From Colwellia sp. (GTDB lineage Bacteria > Pseudomonadota > Gammaproteobacteria > Enterobacterales > Alteromonadaceae), in contig JALJPA010000021.1 of NCBI GenBank assembly GCA_022969215.1, positions 1 through 34,198 of the forward strand: a DNA stretch of 34,198 bases. The letters are read 5' to 3'. The notes under the pieces were generated by a model. That model worked only from the letters and a program-made list of their open reading frames with translations. It was not told the DNA's origin and ran no database searches. Of the stretch, positions 17,599 through 27,575 are shown in pieces (position 1 is the first letter of the stretch; every line of letters begins with the position of its first letter). The position numbers and the translations under genes are program-made.

Positions 17599-18318
17599 TT
17601 AAATAAAGGCAAAAGCATCAGCATACATATGCTCTAACAAAGCGCCATGCTCAACAAAATCGCTTCGAATTGCACCAACCATGTCAAAACGGCCGGCCAA
17701 GTAGATATCGTAAGGCTCAAAGCTGACAATATCATGCATAGCGGCTTGGTGAACTAAGCCGGTTTTACCTTGCCAAGGGTTTTCTGAGTTTTCCTGCACA
17801 TTCTCAATGACTGGGATAAAATTAGCGTGCGGCAGTTTAGCAATAGTGGCAATAGTTTTTTCTAATTCATAAATGGCACTTTCTTGACGTAAGCCCCAAT
17901 AAACCATGATATGACGCTGTGATTTTTGCTCGGCTAAATACTCAAACATAGATTTAATGTAAGAGAAACCAGTACCACCGGCAAGTAATAATAATGGTCG
18001 TTCACTATCAACACGTAATTGCGCATGACCTGCAGGTATTTCAATGGTTACCGGCTCGCCACTAGCGTGACTAGCTTTAATACGCTCAATCACTTGCATT
18101 GGGTAGCTATCGGCAACAAAAGCGCCTATTTGTAATTCAAGTAAATCACTATTAGGTGAACTGGCAATTGAAAATGGACGTTTATCTTCATCACTCATGA
18201 CAAAATTCAAATACTGACCGGCAATAAAATCAACTTTTTCATTGGGCTTTAAAAGTACTTTATATACGTGTGATGTTAACGATGTTAACGACTCTATTTG
18301 ACAACTAACTGTCTTCAT
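17599..18318 (-). CDS. fre: NAD(P)H-flavin reductase
   Basis: A 239-residue ferredoxin-reductase-fold enzyme that reduces free riboflavin, FMN or FAD with NAD(P)H. The flavin-binding motif RPFSIASSP lies at about 47-55, and the nucleotide-binding motif LLLLAGGTGFSYIKSM is at about 108-123. MVYWGLR and the C-terminal DIYLAGRFDMV stretches are typical of Fre/LuxG proteins. Length is normal. It follows ubiD on the same strand, a widely kept pairing; Fre is a plausible source of reduced FMN for the prenylated-FMN cofactor of UbiD, which is an inference. The 120-bp gap holds a perfect 9-bp hairpin. Confidence 0.94.
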   Translation of the reverse strand: MKTVSCQIESLTSLTSHVYKVLLKPNEKVDFIAGQYLNFVMSDEDKRPFSIASSPNSDLLELQIGAFVADSYPMQVIERIKASHASGEPVTIEIPAGHAQLRVDSERPLLLLAGGTGFSYIKSMFEYLAEQKSQRHIMVYWGLRQESAIYELEKTIATIAKLPHANFIPVIENVQENSENPWQGKTGLVHQAAMHDIVSFEPYDIYLAGRFDMVGAIRSDFVEHGALLEHMYADAFAFI

Positions 18319-18354
18319 TCTTAAACCTTTTTGCTACTTTATTGGTAATTACTC

Positions 18355-18380
18355 ATCGGCAAAGTGGTTATTTTGCCGAT
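18355..18380 (-). other. Perfect inverted repeat between ubiD and fre
   Basis: Arms ATCGGCAAA and TTTGCCGAT (9 bp, no mismatch) are separated by 8 bp. No T tract follows on either strand, so it looks more like an mRNA structure or protein site between the two genes than a terminator. Confidence 0.5.
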
Positions 18381-18438
18381 AGCTAATAAGAAAGAATTGC
18401 GACTCTACTAAGTATAGTCAGCAAACTTTATAAAATAT

Positions 18439-19920
18439 TTAAATAATATCTAATTCATCCCAAAGTTCATCAACTTGGTCTTTGATTTCCTGGGTCATCT
18501 CAATTGGCTCACCCCATTCACGATCTGTTTCACCAGGCCATTTATTAGTGGCATCTAGGCCCATTTTAGAACCTAACCCTGAAACAGGTGAGGCAAAATC
18601 AAGGTAATCAATTGGCGTGTTTTCTATCAATACAGTATCACGACTCGGATCCATTCTTGTGGTCATTGCCCAGATAACATCTTCCCAGTTTCTAGCATTG
18701 ATATCGTCATCACAAACTATGACAAACTTGGTGTACATAAATTGCCGTAAGAATGACCAAACGCCCATCATTACTACTTTAGCGTGACCGGCATATTGCT
18801 TTTTAATAGTGACAATAGCAAGGCGATAAGAGCAACCTTCTGGTGGCAGATAAAAGTCCTGAATTTCAGGAAATTGCTTTTGCAAAATAGGCACAAAGAC
18901 TTCATTAAGCGCAACGCCTAAAATGGCAGGTTCATCAGGTGGCCTGCCCGTATAGGTACTATGATAGATAGCATCTTTGCGCATAGTGATATGTGTTACT
19001 GTCATCACTGGAAAGCTATCCACTTCATTGTAATAACCAGTATGATCGCCATAAGGCCCTTCTGGCGCCATTTCATCTGGGTCTAAATAGCCCTCTAAAA
19101 TGATTTCAGCCGTAGCGGGAACTTCTAAATCATTACTGATTGCTTTAGCCACTTGTGTTCTAGCACCGCGTAATAAACCGGCAAAAGCATATTCAGATAG
19201 CGTATCGGGAACTGGCGTTACCGCACCCAAAATTGTGGCAGGATCAGCACCTAAGGCAACAGATACTGGGTATTTTTCCCCTGGATGTTCTTTTTTGAAT
19301 TCTTGAAAATCAAGTGCGCCGCCACGGTGTGATAACCACCGCATGATGACTTTATTTTTACTGAGTACTTGCTGGCGGTAAATACCTAAGTTTTGGCGCT
19401 CTTTATGCGGGCCTCGAGTAATAGTAAGTCCCCAGGTAATTAATGGCGCAACATCACCAGGCCAACAAGTTTGTATTGGTAGCTTAGTTAAATCAACATC
19501 ATCACCCGATATCACTATTTGCTGACATAAGGGTTTTTTAATGACTTTTACCGGCATATTTAATACTTGTTTATACACGGGTATTTTACTTAGAGCATCA
19601 CGGAAACCTTTTGGTGGCTCAGGCTCTTTAAGCATAGCCAGCAACTTGCCAACATCGCGTAAAGCAGCAACATTTTTTTGGCCCATGGCTAGAGCAACCC
19701 GGTCTGGGGTACCAAAAAGGTTAGTCAGCACTGGCATACTGTGCGGCTTACCATTTTCATCGACTGCATTTTCAAAAAGTAATGCCGGACCTTTCGCTTT
19801 AAGCGTTCTATCGCTAATCTCTGTCATTGCTAAATGAGTAGATATTGGCTGAGTAATACGCTTAAGCTGGCCTATTTTTTCAAGTTGACTGATAAAGTCT
19901 CTTAAATCACTGTATTTCAT
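18439..19920 (-). CDS. ubiD: 4-hydroxy-3-polyprenylbenzoate decarboxylase UbiD
   Basis: A 493-residue decarboxylase for the ubiquinone pathway, dependent on prenylated FMN made by UbiX (not in this window). The start [22 protein letters not shown], the NLGIYRQQV and [13 protein letters not shown] segments around the cofactor site, [12 protein letters not shown] and the C-terminal [20 protein letters not shown] are all hallmarks of the enterobacterial-type UbiD. Length is normal. It is followed by fre on the same strand. Its promoter region is short and contains a 64-bp inverted-repeat element beginning 29 bp before the start codon. Confidence 0.96.
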   Translation of the reverse strand: MKYSDLRDFISQLEKIGQLKRITQPISTHLAMTEISDRTLKAKGPALLFENAVDENGKPHSMPVLTNLFGTPDRVALAMGQKNVAALRDVGKLLAMLKEPEPPKGFRDALSKIPVYKQVLNMPVKVIKKPLCQQIVISGDDVDLTKLPIQTCWPGDVAPLITWGLTITRGPHKERQNLGIYRQQVLSKNKVIMRWLSHRGGALDFQEFKKEHPGEKYPVSVALGADPATILGAVTPVPDTLSEYAFAGLLRGARTQVAKAISNDLEVPATAEIILEGYLDPDEMAPEGPYGDHTGYYNEVDSFPVMTVTHITMRKDAIYHSTYTGRPPDEPAILGVALNEVFVPILQKQFPEIQDFYLPPEGCSYRLAIVTIKKQYAGHAKVVMMGVWSFLRQFMYTKFVIVCDDDINARNWEDVIWAMTTRMDPSRDTVLIENTPIDYLDFASPVSGLGSKMGLDATNKWPGETDREWGEPIEMTQEIKDQVDELWDELDII

Positions 19921-19948
19921 CTAAGTTACCAGTAAGAGGTAAGGTACT

Positions 19949-20012
19949 ATACCCATTATCAATCAAGATGCAGGTTTCAGAGTGCTTGAGCACTTTGATT
20001 GATAACGGGTAT
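19949..20012. repeat. 64-bp minimal inverted-repeat element (copy B)
   Basis: Begins ATACCCATTATCAATCAA and ends TTGATTGATAACGGGTAT: 18-bp inverted ends with one mismatch. The first ~44 bp match the reverse complement of the right end of copy A, and the last ~20 bp match the reverse complement of its left end, so it is the two termini joined without the middle. A small inner palindrome AGTGCT-TG-AGCACT sits at the junction. It lies between the ubiD start and the rho terminator. Confidence 0.85.
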
Positions 20013-20020
20013 GAGATAAA

Positions 20021-20044
20021 AAAACCAGTCATTAGACTGGTTTT
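20021..20044 (-). terminator. Intrinsic terminator of rho
   Basis: Perfect 10-bp arms AAAACCAGTC and GACTGGTTTT around ATTA; on the minus strand a T run follows, 33 bp after the rho stop. Confidence 0.88.
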
Positions 20045-20076
20045 CATTAATTAAGGTTTAGCTATAAATAAAGCGA

Positions 20077-21336
20077 TTATTTACGCTTCATTGAATCAAA
20101 AAACTCATCATTAGTTTTAGTCATGGCCAATTTATCGATAAGGAACTCAATGGCACCAACTTCATCCATTTCATGAACAACCTTACGCAGAACCCACATT
20201 TTTTGTAATTCAGCAGGCTTAGTAATAAGCTCTTCACGACGAGTACCACTACGATTAATGTTAATTGCTGGGAATACACGTTTTTCAGAAATTTTCCGTG
20301 ACAGGTGTAATTCCATATTACCTGTACCTTTAAATTCTTCGTAGATAACTTCGTCCATTTTAGAGCCCGTTTCAACTAGCGCTGTCGCGATAATTGTTAA
20401 GCTACCACCTTCTTCGATGTTACGTGCTGCACCAAAGAAACGTTTTGGACGATGTAAAGCATTAGCATCAACACCACCAGATAGAATTTTACCCGACGAA
20501 GGAATAACTGTGTTGTAAGCACGGGCTAAACGGGTAATCGAATCAAGTAAAATGACCACGTCTTTTTTATGTTCAACTAAACGTTTTGCTTTCTCAATGA
20601 CCATTTCTGCCACTTGTACGTGACGACTTGCTGGTTCATCAAAGGTAGAAGCAATAACTTCACCTTTCACCAAGCGCTGCATTTCAGTTACTTCTTCTGG
20701 ACGCTCATCAATTAATAATACCATTAGCTCGGCATCAGGATAATTATGGGCAATGCTTTGTGCAATATTTTGTAATAATAAGGTTTTACCGGCTTTTGGC
20801 GGCGCAACAATTAAACCACGTTGGCCTTTACCAATGGGTGACGCTAAATCAATAACACGAGCGGTAATATCTTCTGTTGAACCATTACCACGTTCCATGA
20901 TGAAGCGATCGGTTGGATGAATCGGGGTTAAGTTTTCAAATAATATCTTATTACGAGTATTTTCTGGGCGATCAAAGTTAACTTCAGTCACCTTTAATAG
21001 AGCGAAGTAACGCTCGCCTTTTTTCGGTGAACGAATTTTACCTTGGATGGTATCACCCGTGCGCATACTAAAGCGGCGAATTTGGCTTGGTGATACATAA
21101 ATGTCATCTGGCCCAGCTAAATATGAAGAGTCTGCTGAGCGTAAAAAGCCAAAACCATCTTGTAAAATCTCTAAAACACCGCCACCGAAAATATCATTAT
21201 CACCTTCAGCATGTGCTTTTAAAATAGCAAAAATTATGTCTTGCTTGCGTGTTCTAGCTAGGTTCTCAAGCTTCATTTCCGCAGCAAGGCTAACCAATTC
21301 ATTAATGGATTTTTCTTTTAGTTCGGTAAGGTTCAT
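20077..21336 (-). CDS. rho: Transcription termination factor Rho
   Basis: A 419-residue hexameric RNA helicase that ends transcription at rut sites. Order of parts: N-terminal helical domain (1-45), cold-shock-like RNA-binding domain with RNP1 DGFGFLR (60-66), and the ATPase core with Walker A APPKAGKT (178-185), LIDERPEE and the Walker [17 protein letters not shown]. The Q-loop and R-loop areas ([12 protein letters not shown] and [11 protein letters not shown]) are intact. Length and numbering equal E. coli Rho, so it is the short type without an N-terminal insertion. The ribosome site is poor (a C-rich stretch precedes the ATG), and a leader with a small hairpin lies upstream; Rho genes are often autoregulated in the leader. 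Confidence 0.98.
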   Translation of the reverse strand: MNLTELKEKSINELVSLAAEMKLENLARTRKQDIIFAILKAHAEGDNDIFGGGVLEILQDGFGFLRSADSSYLAGPDDIYVSPSQIRRFSMRTGDTIQGKIRSPKKGERYFALLKVTEVNFDRPENTRNKILFENLTPIHPTDRFIMERGNGSTEDITARVIDLASPIGKGQRGLIVAPPKAGKTLLLQNIAQSIAHNYPDAELMVLLIDERPEEVTEMQRLVKGEVIASTFDEPASRHVQVAEMVIEKAKRLVEHKKDVVILLDSITRLARAYNTVIPSSGKILSGGVDANALHRPKRFFGAARNIEEGGSLTIIATALVETGSKMDEVIYEEFKGTGNMELHLSRKISEKRVFPAININRSGTRREELITKPAELQKMWVLRKVVHEMDEVGAIEFLIDKLAMTKTNDEFFDSMKRK

Positions 21337-21372
21337 AGGGGGTTTCTTAAACTATTTTAAGTGATAGTGCCT

Positions 21373-21386
21373 TCGGCGATTGCCGA
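21373..21386 (-). other. Small GC-rich hairpin in the rho leader
   Basis: TCGGC and GCCGA arms around a 4-nt loop, about 35 bp before the rho start codon. It may take part in leader control or be incidental. Confidence 0.3.
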
Positions 21387-21531
21387 CACAAGTGTATGTT
21401 AAATGTATTTGTTACAATAAGAATAGAGATGAAGCGATGTTATTTTGTACTCAGGGGCTAAATTTAGCACTAAAATTTGATTAGGTAAAGGCTGAATAAA
21501 AGCTAAGTAAATATTTTATCAGAAAAAACAA

Positions 21532-21566
21532 AAAGCCTGGTAACTTAGGTATAAGTTATCAGGCTT
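21532..21566 (-). terminator. Intrinsic terminator of trxA
   Basis: Long stem: AAAGCCTG and TAACTT pair with AAGTTA and CAGGCTTT around a short loop, and T-rich DNA follows on the minus strand. It separates trxA from rho. Confidence 0.85.
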
Positions 21567-21581
21567 TATAAATCTTATCAT

Positions 21582-21908
21582 TTATAAGTTTTTATCTAAA
21601 AACTCTTTTAGTTGAGTTTTCGATAGTGCGCCCACTTTCGTGTCAGCAATTTCACCATCTTTAAATAGTAATAAGGTTGGAATACCACGTACACCATATT
21701 TTGGTGGTGTTACTGAGTTTTGGTCTATGTTTAATTTACCAACAGTCACTTTGCCTTCGTATTCATCGGCAATATCATCAAGTACTGGGGCAATCATTTT
21801 ACAAGGACCACACCATTCAGCCCAAAAATCAACTAATACTAAACCCGATGCTTTTAATACATCTGCTTCAAAACTATCATCAGTTAGCTGAACAATTTTA
21901 TCGCTCAT
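21582..21908 (-). CDS. trxA: Thioredoxin 1
   Basis: A 108-residue cytosolic disulfide reductant. The active site is W32-C33-G-P-C36, and the cis-proline loop is GIPTLLLF. Length is as usual. Two ATGs lie side by side; the second (21908) was chosen because the GGAG ribosome site is then 6 nt away and the protein starts MSDKIV like other thioredoxins. The trxA-rho order, divergent from rhlB-gppA, is the same as in E. coli. Confidence 0.97.
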   Translation of the reverse strand: MSDKIVQLTDDSFEADVLKASGLVLVDFWAEWCGPCKMIAPVLDDIADEYEGKVTVGKLNIDQNSVTPPKYGVRGIPTLLLFKDGEIADTKVGALSKTQLKEFLDKNL

Positions 21909-22383
21909 CATATTCTCCGTTGTTATGGCGAAAACGCCTTTGTGGTAATTACTCTGGGGTAATTATACCGTGATTCACTGCTTTTCCAATACTGTTTTCT
22001 GTAACATTGCTATTAATTAAGCCGTAATAGCAATTCTAATAAGTTAGTTTCAAGCTCAGAGCTATATTAGCGAAGTTATAATAAATAAAGTTTTCATAGG
22101 TCTAATTATTCTAAATTAAACAAATTTGTATCGTTTTTACTTGTCTGACAAGCTGCCCGCGTGCAAGTTTAAAGACTTATAAACAGCGTTATTACTTTCG
22201 ATAAGGACGCTACAGCAAGTACCTTATTCGCTAATGCAGGAGTAATTTCCTGTATAACCATTATCTTCAAGCTAAGGCTTTTAATTCTCGCTGCATTAGA
22301 AATAACTCAATAGCCCTAGTATAAAACCTAATTAATTAATTTTTAAGCAGCTATTTAGTAAACAAAAATGTTAAGCTTGCGCC
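21909..22383. promoter_or_regulatory. Long divergent regulatory region trxA/rhlB
   Basis: About 475 bp without a gene. It must hold the promoters of trxA and rhlB. Visible structure: a 13-bp palindrome CTTGTCTGACAAG (22140-22152); a 9-bp inverted repeat CTAATGCAG (22231-22239) with CTGCATTAG (22291-22299); and a small CAGGA/TCCTG hairpin just inside it (22237-22252). The last two would lie in a long rhlB leader. No tRNA, small gene or further repeat copy is seen. Confidence 0.5.
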
Positions 22384-23682
22384 ATGAAAAAAACACACTT
22401 AACTGAAACAAAATTCACTGACCTAAATCTTGCCCCGCAAGTAGTCACTGGACTAGAAGCTATGGGCTTCGAATATTGTACGTCTATTCAGGCGATGGCT
22501 TTACCCGTTCTGCTAAAAGGCACTGATATAGCTGGCCAAGCACAAACAGGTGAAGGTAAAACTCTTGCCTTTTTAGCAGCTACTTTTCATCACCTTCTGC
22601 AAAAAGAAGCGCCTACACATAACCAACCTCGCGCCTTAATAATGGCGCCAACACGTGAATTAGCTATACAAATTCACCGTGATGCTAAAGAGATGGCAAA
22701 AAGCACTGGCTTACGTCTTGGTGTTGTATATGGGGGCGAAGGTTATGAAAGTCAACGCTTAGAATTAGAAGCTGGTGTTGATATTCTTATTGGCACTTGT
22801 GGTCGTTTGATTGATTACATGAAACAAGGTATTTATAACCTTACTAACATCGAAGTCATCGTACTTGATGAAGCCGATAGAATGTTTGATTTAGGCTTTA
22901 TTAAAGATATTCGTTATATGTTTGATAAAATGCCTCCAGCTACTGAACGTTTAAGCATGCTATTTTCGGCAACTTTATCATTCCGTGTCAAAGAATTAGC
23001 CTTCGATCATATGAATGATCCTACCAGTGTTGAAGTTGCCCCAGAGCAAAAAACCAATATTCGTATCAGTGAAGAGCTTTTCTATCCATCTAACGAAGAC
23101 AAGATGTCTTTGTTACAAACATTGATTGAAGAAGATTGGCCTGAAAAAGCGATTGTTTTTGCCAATACCAAACATGTTTGTGAAAAAGTTTATGATCACC
23201 TGAATGCCGATAAAATACGTGTTGGTTTATTAACCGGTGATGTGCCACAGAAAAAGCGCTTAAAAATATTAGAGCAATTTACTGAAGGTACCATAGACAT
23301 TCTGGTTGCAACCGATGTTGCTGCTCGTGGTTTACATATCCCTAGCGTAACTCATGTTTTTAACTATGACTTACCTGATGATTGTCAAGATTATGTGCAT
23401 CGCATTGGTCGTACAGGTCGTGCTGGTGCAAGCGGTCATGCGATTAGTTTAGCTTGTGAGCAATATGTTTTTAATTTACCTGAAATTGAAACTTATATTG
23501 AGCATGAACTACCAGTAACTAAGTATGATCATGAAGCATTATTGACTGACTTACCTAGACCTAAACCTCGTCAACGTCGTCATAGATCTAATACCTCAAG
23601 AACAGGTGGCAACCGCCAAGGTGGTCGTTCTAATACTCGACCAGCCAACCGTGGTGGTAATAGCAATCGCGGCAACCGCTAA
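22384..23682 (+). CDS. rhlB: DEAD-box RNA helicase RhlB
   Basis: A 432-residue ATP-dependent RNA helicase, the helicase of the RNA degradosome in gammaproteobacteria. Motifs in order: Q motif near FEYCTSIQ (29-36), motif I AQTGEGKT (53-60), APTRELA, GTCGRL, DEAD (162-165), SAT (195-197), and in the second RecA lobe [14 protein letters not shown] and [10 protein letters not shown]. The Gly in TGEGKT fits RhlB, which has AQTGTGKT or a close variant. The tail (about 385-432) is basic and rich in Arg, Gly, Asn and Ser and probably binds RNA. It is followed by the Ppx/GppA gene after 24 bp, so they form an operon. The leader is unusually long and structured. Confidence 0.95.
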   Translation: MKKTHLTETKFTDLNLAPQVVTGLEAMGFEYCTSIQAMALPVLLKGTDIAGQAQTGEGKTLAFLAATFHHLLQKEAPTHNQPRALIMAPTRELAIQIHRDAKEMAKSTGLRLGVVYGGEGYESQRLELEAGVDILIGTCGRLIDYMKQGIYNLTNIEVIVLDEADRMFDLGFIKDIRYMFDKMPPATERLSMLFSATLSFRVKELAFDHMNDPTSVEVAPEQKTNIRISEELFYPSNEDKMSLLQTLIEEDWPEKAIVFANTKHVCEKVYDHLNADKIRVGLLTGDVPQKKRLKILEQFTEGTIDILVATDVAARGLHIPSVTHVFNYDLPDDCQDYVHRIGRTGRAGASGHAISLACEQYVFNLPEIETYIEHELPVTKYDHEALLTDLPRPKPRQRRHRSNTSRTGGNRQGGRSNTRPANRGGNSNRGNR

Positions 23683-23706
23683 ACTATTCCCTGGATTTAA
23701 AGCACA

Positions 23707-24732
23707 TTGAGTGATTTAGAGAGCCAAAATCAAGCCACGTCAAAGGCAATACCACAGTATGATGAGAACCATTACGCTGTGGTTGATTTAGGCTCTAATA
23801 GTTTCCACCTACTTATTACCTGCTTGATTACTGAGTCAAGTGCAGAGCCAAGAGGTGAATCAAATAGAAAATCACTAAAAACTGTTAATAAAGTTAAGCA
23901 AAAAGTTCGCTTAGCCGCAGGATTAGATGATAACAACCTGCTTTCTGATGAAGCCATTGCACGTGGCCTTGACTGTCTGAAAAACTTCGCTCTACATCTA
24001 CAAACTATCCCAGTAAATAATATCCTTATTGTTGCCACAGCTGCATTACGCATGGCTAAGAATAATCAGCTATTTTTTGATGCTGCTAAACAGATCTTAC
24101 CTAAACAGATAAAATTATTAAGCGGTGAACAAGAAGCCAAAACGATTTATGCCGGGGTTGCCCATACCTCTATCAGTAATAAGCACCAATCATATGCAAA
24201 AAAATTGGTACTCGATATTGGTGGTGCTAGTACTGAAATTATCGTTGGTTCAGGCTGTACAACAAAAAAATTGGTCAGCTTAGATATTGGTTGTGTTAGC
24301 TATATTGGTAAATACTTTGTTGGTGGCGTGCTTAATCAGAAAAATTTTGACCTCTGTATCGCCGCTGCATCGAATGTTATTAATACAGTGAACAATGATT
24401 TTGTTCAACTTGGTTGGCAATCTGCTGTTGGCAGTTCAGGTACCATGCAAGCCATGGTAGAGATACTTAAACAACGTCAACAAATACCTACTATCACTTT
24501 AGTATTTCTTAATGAAATCCAGCAAACTCTGATAAGTTGCCAGACCATAAACAATATCGAAATAGCGGGACTAAGAGCTGATCGCAAAGCAATATTAGCC
24601 AGCGGCTTAAGTATATTGATAGCTTTGTTTAAATGTCTGCGTATAAAAGAATTATGTCTTTCAAGTGGCGCTCTTCGTGAAGGTTTACTCTTTGAATTAG
24701 TTCCTGACGCAAAAATCATCCATACTCTCTAG
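23707..24732 (+). CDS. gppA: Short Ppx/GppA-family phosphatase
   Basis: A 341-residue member of the exopolyphosphatase / pppGpp phosphohydrolase family with an actin-like ATPase fold. The phosphate-binding loops are present: YAVVDLGSNSFHLLI (23-37), TAALRMAKN, LSGEQEAKTIYAGV, KLVLDIGGASTEI and GSSGTMQAM. It ends just after SSGALREGLLFEL, where E. coli GppA and Ppx (about 500 residues) go on into an HD-like domain and a tail; that half is missing and no remnant follows. The start is TTG with only a weak ribosome site; no nearby in-frame ATG would keep the first loop. It follows rhlB as in E. coli. The name rests on synteny; the substrate could be pppGpp or polyphosphate. Confidence 0.85.
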   Translation: MSDLESQNQATSKAIPQYDENHYAVVDLGSNSFHLLITCLITESSAEPRGESNRKSLKTVNKVKQKVRLAAGLDDNNLLSDEAIARGLDCLKNFALHLQTIPVNNILIVATAALRMAKNNQLFFDAAKQILPKQIKLLSGEQEAKTIYAGVAHTSISNKHQSYAKKLVLDIGGASTEIIVGSGCTTKKLVSLDIGCVSYIGKYFVGGVLNQKNFDLCIAAASNVINTVNNDFVQLGWQSAVGSSGTMQAMVEILKQRQQIPTITLVFLNEIQQTLISCQTINNIEIAGLRADRKAILASGLSILIALFKCLRIKELCLSSGALREGLLFELVPDAKIIHTL

Positions 24733-24787
24733 TTTACTTATCTTCCCTATCATTTACTTGTCTTAAGATACCTCTGGCTGCCTTTAG

Positions 24788-25087
24788 CTACCTTTTGTTG
24801 CCCTTAGGAAGTGAAGCCCTGAAATACCAAAGCGCCACTGGAATTTCAATAATGCTATAACTCAGTAAAGTAAACCAAAACCAGTTTAGCTCAGCGATTA
24901 AAAAATCAAAACTAGCATCCGTACCCCAGTATTTATTCGCCACAATAACTAACGCTAAGCCAGAAGCGAGGCAATCAAATAGCGCCACTTTATTAAGATT
25001 TTTACCGGCCAATTTCGGATATACAGAGACATAAGCAATAATAATGATCACCGCGTTTAGTAATATTATAGTGAATTCAGCCGACAT
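24788..25087 (-). CDS. Small inner-membrane protein of unknown function
   Basis: A 99-residue protein with three predicted membrane helices (about 4-22, 35-52 and 68-90) and a basic end (LPKGNKR). Aromatic residues cluster in the third (NWFWFTLLSYSIIEIPVALWYF). No motif is recognised. Its start overlaps the 3' end of the tetR-like gene (11 bp) and uses a ribosome site (GAGGGAA) inside that gene, which suggests translational coupling. I chose the second of two adjacent ATGs on spacing. Because it shares the transcript with the regulator, it may belong to the same response as the divergent glutathione transferase; that is an inference. Confidence 0.72.
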   Translation of the reverse strand: MSAEFTIILLNAVIIIIAYVSVYPKLAGKNLNKVALFDCLASGLALVIVANKYWGTDASFDFLIAELNWFWFTLLSYSIIEIPVALWYFRASLPKGNKR

Positions 25088-25652
25088 CATTTCCCTCATT
25101 ATTTGTTAGCAAAGTAACCCCTACTTGGCAAGCAGCTAAGAGTTCATTACTAAAGTCTTTATCATCTAATGCTCTAGCTAAAGCCAAGCCACCAATCATC
25201 AATACCGCGCTTTGCAGTGCTTTCTCTCTACTGTTACTTAACGACTCTGCTTGTGCAATAAAAGCTTGTAACGTTTTAGTATAAGTTGCTTTTACCTGGC
25301 TATCTTGTTGATTAATATCAGAGACTAAAAAAGCCAACGGACATGCTTGTTCATACTGATCATCTCTATGCTTAGTACTTAAATAATACTGCGCAAACTC
25401 CTTCATATTCTGCGGACAATTTTCGGGCTTTCTTTGATAAGCTACAGTTGCCGCTTTTCTGATTGCTTGTGCGTATAAGTCACTTTTAGATTTGAAATGA
25501 CTATAAAAAGCCCCGCGCGTTAACTCGGCATTTTTCATTACTTGATCAATAGATATCTTTTCAAAGCCGTGATGGGTAAACAGCATAGCTGCACTGGTTA
25601 AAATTCTGTCTTTTGACTGTGCCTTATGAGTATCTTGCCACGCCATTGCCAT
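25077..25652 (-). CDS. TetR/AcrR family regulator divergent from a GST gene
   Basis: A 191-residue repressor-type protein. Helix-turn-helix at about residues 14-60: KDRILTSAAMLFTHHGFEKI, then MKNAELTRGAFYSHFKSKSDLY. The C-terminal half has the pattern of the AcrR-like groups that sense small electrophiles or drugs, with a Cys in EQACPLAFLVSD (about residue 104). The neighbouring divergent gene encodes a glutathione S-transferase, and an almost perfect palindrome lies between them, so it very probably represses that gene and itself. Two in-frame ATGs (25652 and 25646) are near the start; neither is clearly better. The downstream small membrane-protein gene overlaps its end. Confidence 0.92.
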   Translation of the reverse strand: MAMAWQDTHKAQSKDRILTSAAMLFTHHGFEKISIDQVMKNAELTRGAFYSHFKSKSDLYAQAIRKAATVAYQRKPENCPQNMKEFAQYYLSTKHRDDQYEQACPLAFLVSDINQQDSQVKATYTKTLQAFIAQAESLSNSREKALQSAVLMIGGLALARALDDKDFSNELLAACQVGVTLLTNNEGNDVG

Positions 25653-25699
25653 GTCCCAGTTGTTTGATTAATCATCTTGCTAGTATTCCATATTTTTAA

Positions 25700-25719
25700 A
25701 ATATGTTCTTGAACATATT
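25700..25719. promoter_or_regulatory. Palindromic operator between tetR-like and GST genes
   Basis: AATATGTTC and GAACATATT, perfect 9-bp arms around a 2-bp centre. It sits 48 bp before the tetR-like start and 58 bp before the GST start, in the right place to overlap both promoters. It is the likely binding site of the adjacent TetR protein. Confidence 0.75.
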
Positions 25720-25777
25720 GTCATTTAGGTTAAATTATTACCTTATAGTGTAAGGTTTATCAATAAAGGAGCATAAA

Positions 25778-26422
25778 ATGACAGCTGAAACGATACATAT
25801 CTACGGACCAAGCTTTTCAAATTTCGTCCGCACGGTCATGTTAGTGTGTGAAGAAAAAAAACTTGATTACAGCGTAGGCTTTGAAGTGGCAGGAAAGGAA
25901 GTCGCCTTTAAAAGTGAGCAGCACCTAGGCTTACACCCTTTTGGAAAAATACCTGTGTTACTAGATAAGGGTTTGGTTCTGCCCGAAACAGCCAGTATTT
26001 GTCGCTACTTGGATGCAGATAAGACCTTACAGCCGGATAATAGTTTGGCTTTCGCCCGGCACGATGCACTTTGTGCGCTGATCTCAATTGATATTGATAA
26101 AATATTGGTACGGGAATATTTGCTGGAGTTTGCTTTTCCCAAAGGAGAAAACAATAGTGTGCGCTTTGACGTGGTGAAAGAGGTTCAGCCTAAAGTTGCA
26201 ACCACGTTAGCTATCATTGAAAAGATGCTTGATGAGGAAAACTCTTTATCATCTGAGCAATTCACTATTGCCGATGCTTTATTAGCGCCTATCTTGCATT
26301 ATATCTCTTGCCTGCCTGCTGGTTTTAACCTGCTGACAGACTTTCCTAAGGTAGAGCAATATTTAGCTGATTTAATGACAAGACCGTCATGCCAGAAAGT
26401 ATTATTGGCTAAAAATCTATAA
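25778..26422 (+). CDS. Glutathione S-transferase family protein
   Basis: A 214-residue protein with the two-domain GST layout. The thioredoxin-like N-terminal domain (1-80) has YGPSFSNFVRTVML in the active-site loop, the cis-Pro segment HPFGKIPVLLD and the glutathione gamma-glutamyl-binding stretch PETASICRYLD. The C-terminal domain is all helical, with the N-capping motif FTIADALLAPIL (about 165-176). It probably conjugates or reduces electrophiles with glutathione in the cytosol. A ribosome site AAAGGAGC lies 7 nt before the ATG. It is divergent from a TetR gene across an operator, so it is likely induced by its substrate or a related chemical. Confidence 0.93.
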   Translation: MTAETIHIYGPSFSNFVRTVMLVCEEKKLDYSVGFEVAGKEVAFKSEQHLGLHPFGKIPVLLDKGLVLPETASICRYLDADKTLQPDNSLAFARHDALCALISIDIDKILVREYLLEFAFPKGENNSVRFDVVKEVQPKVATTLAIIEKMLDEENSLSSEQFTIADALLAPILHYISCLPAGFNLLTDFPKVEQYLADLMTRPSCQKVLLAKNL

Positions 26423-26513
26423 TGATAAGCTTAAAGCTTCCGACTAAGTCGAATGCTAGCCAATAAAATTCGCGCTTTTTAATTGGCTTTCAAGTTAAAT
26501 TCTAATTTAAAAC

Positions 26514-27575
<1,062 letters not shown>

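Noticed and set aside
19541-19837. A 98-codon plus-strand frame inside ubiD
   Set aside because: Antisense shadow of a well-conserved enzyme gene; no ribosome site.
23560-23682. The repetitive Arg/Gly/Asn tail of rhlB as a possible frameshift or foreign fragment
   Set aside because: Basic low-complexity tails are normal for RhlB and related helicases, and the frame ends cleanly.
26423-26513. Hairpins between GST and hemB as a strong terminator
   Set aside because: AGCCAAT/ATTGGCT (26458-26488) has a 17-nt loop and poor T tracts; it was judged too weak to list as a terminator.
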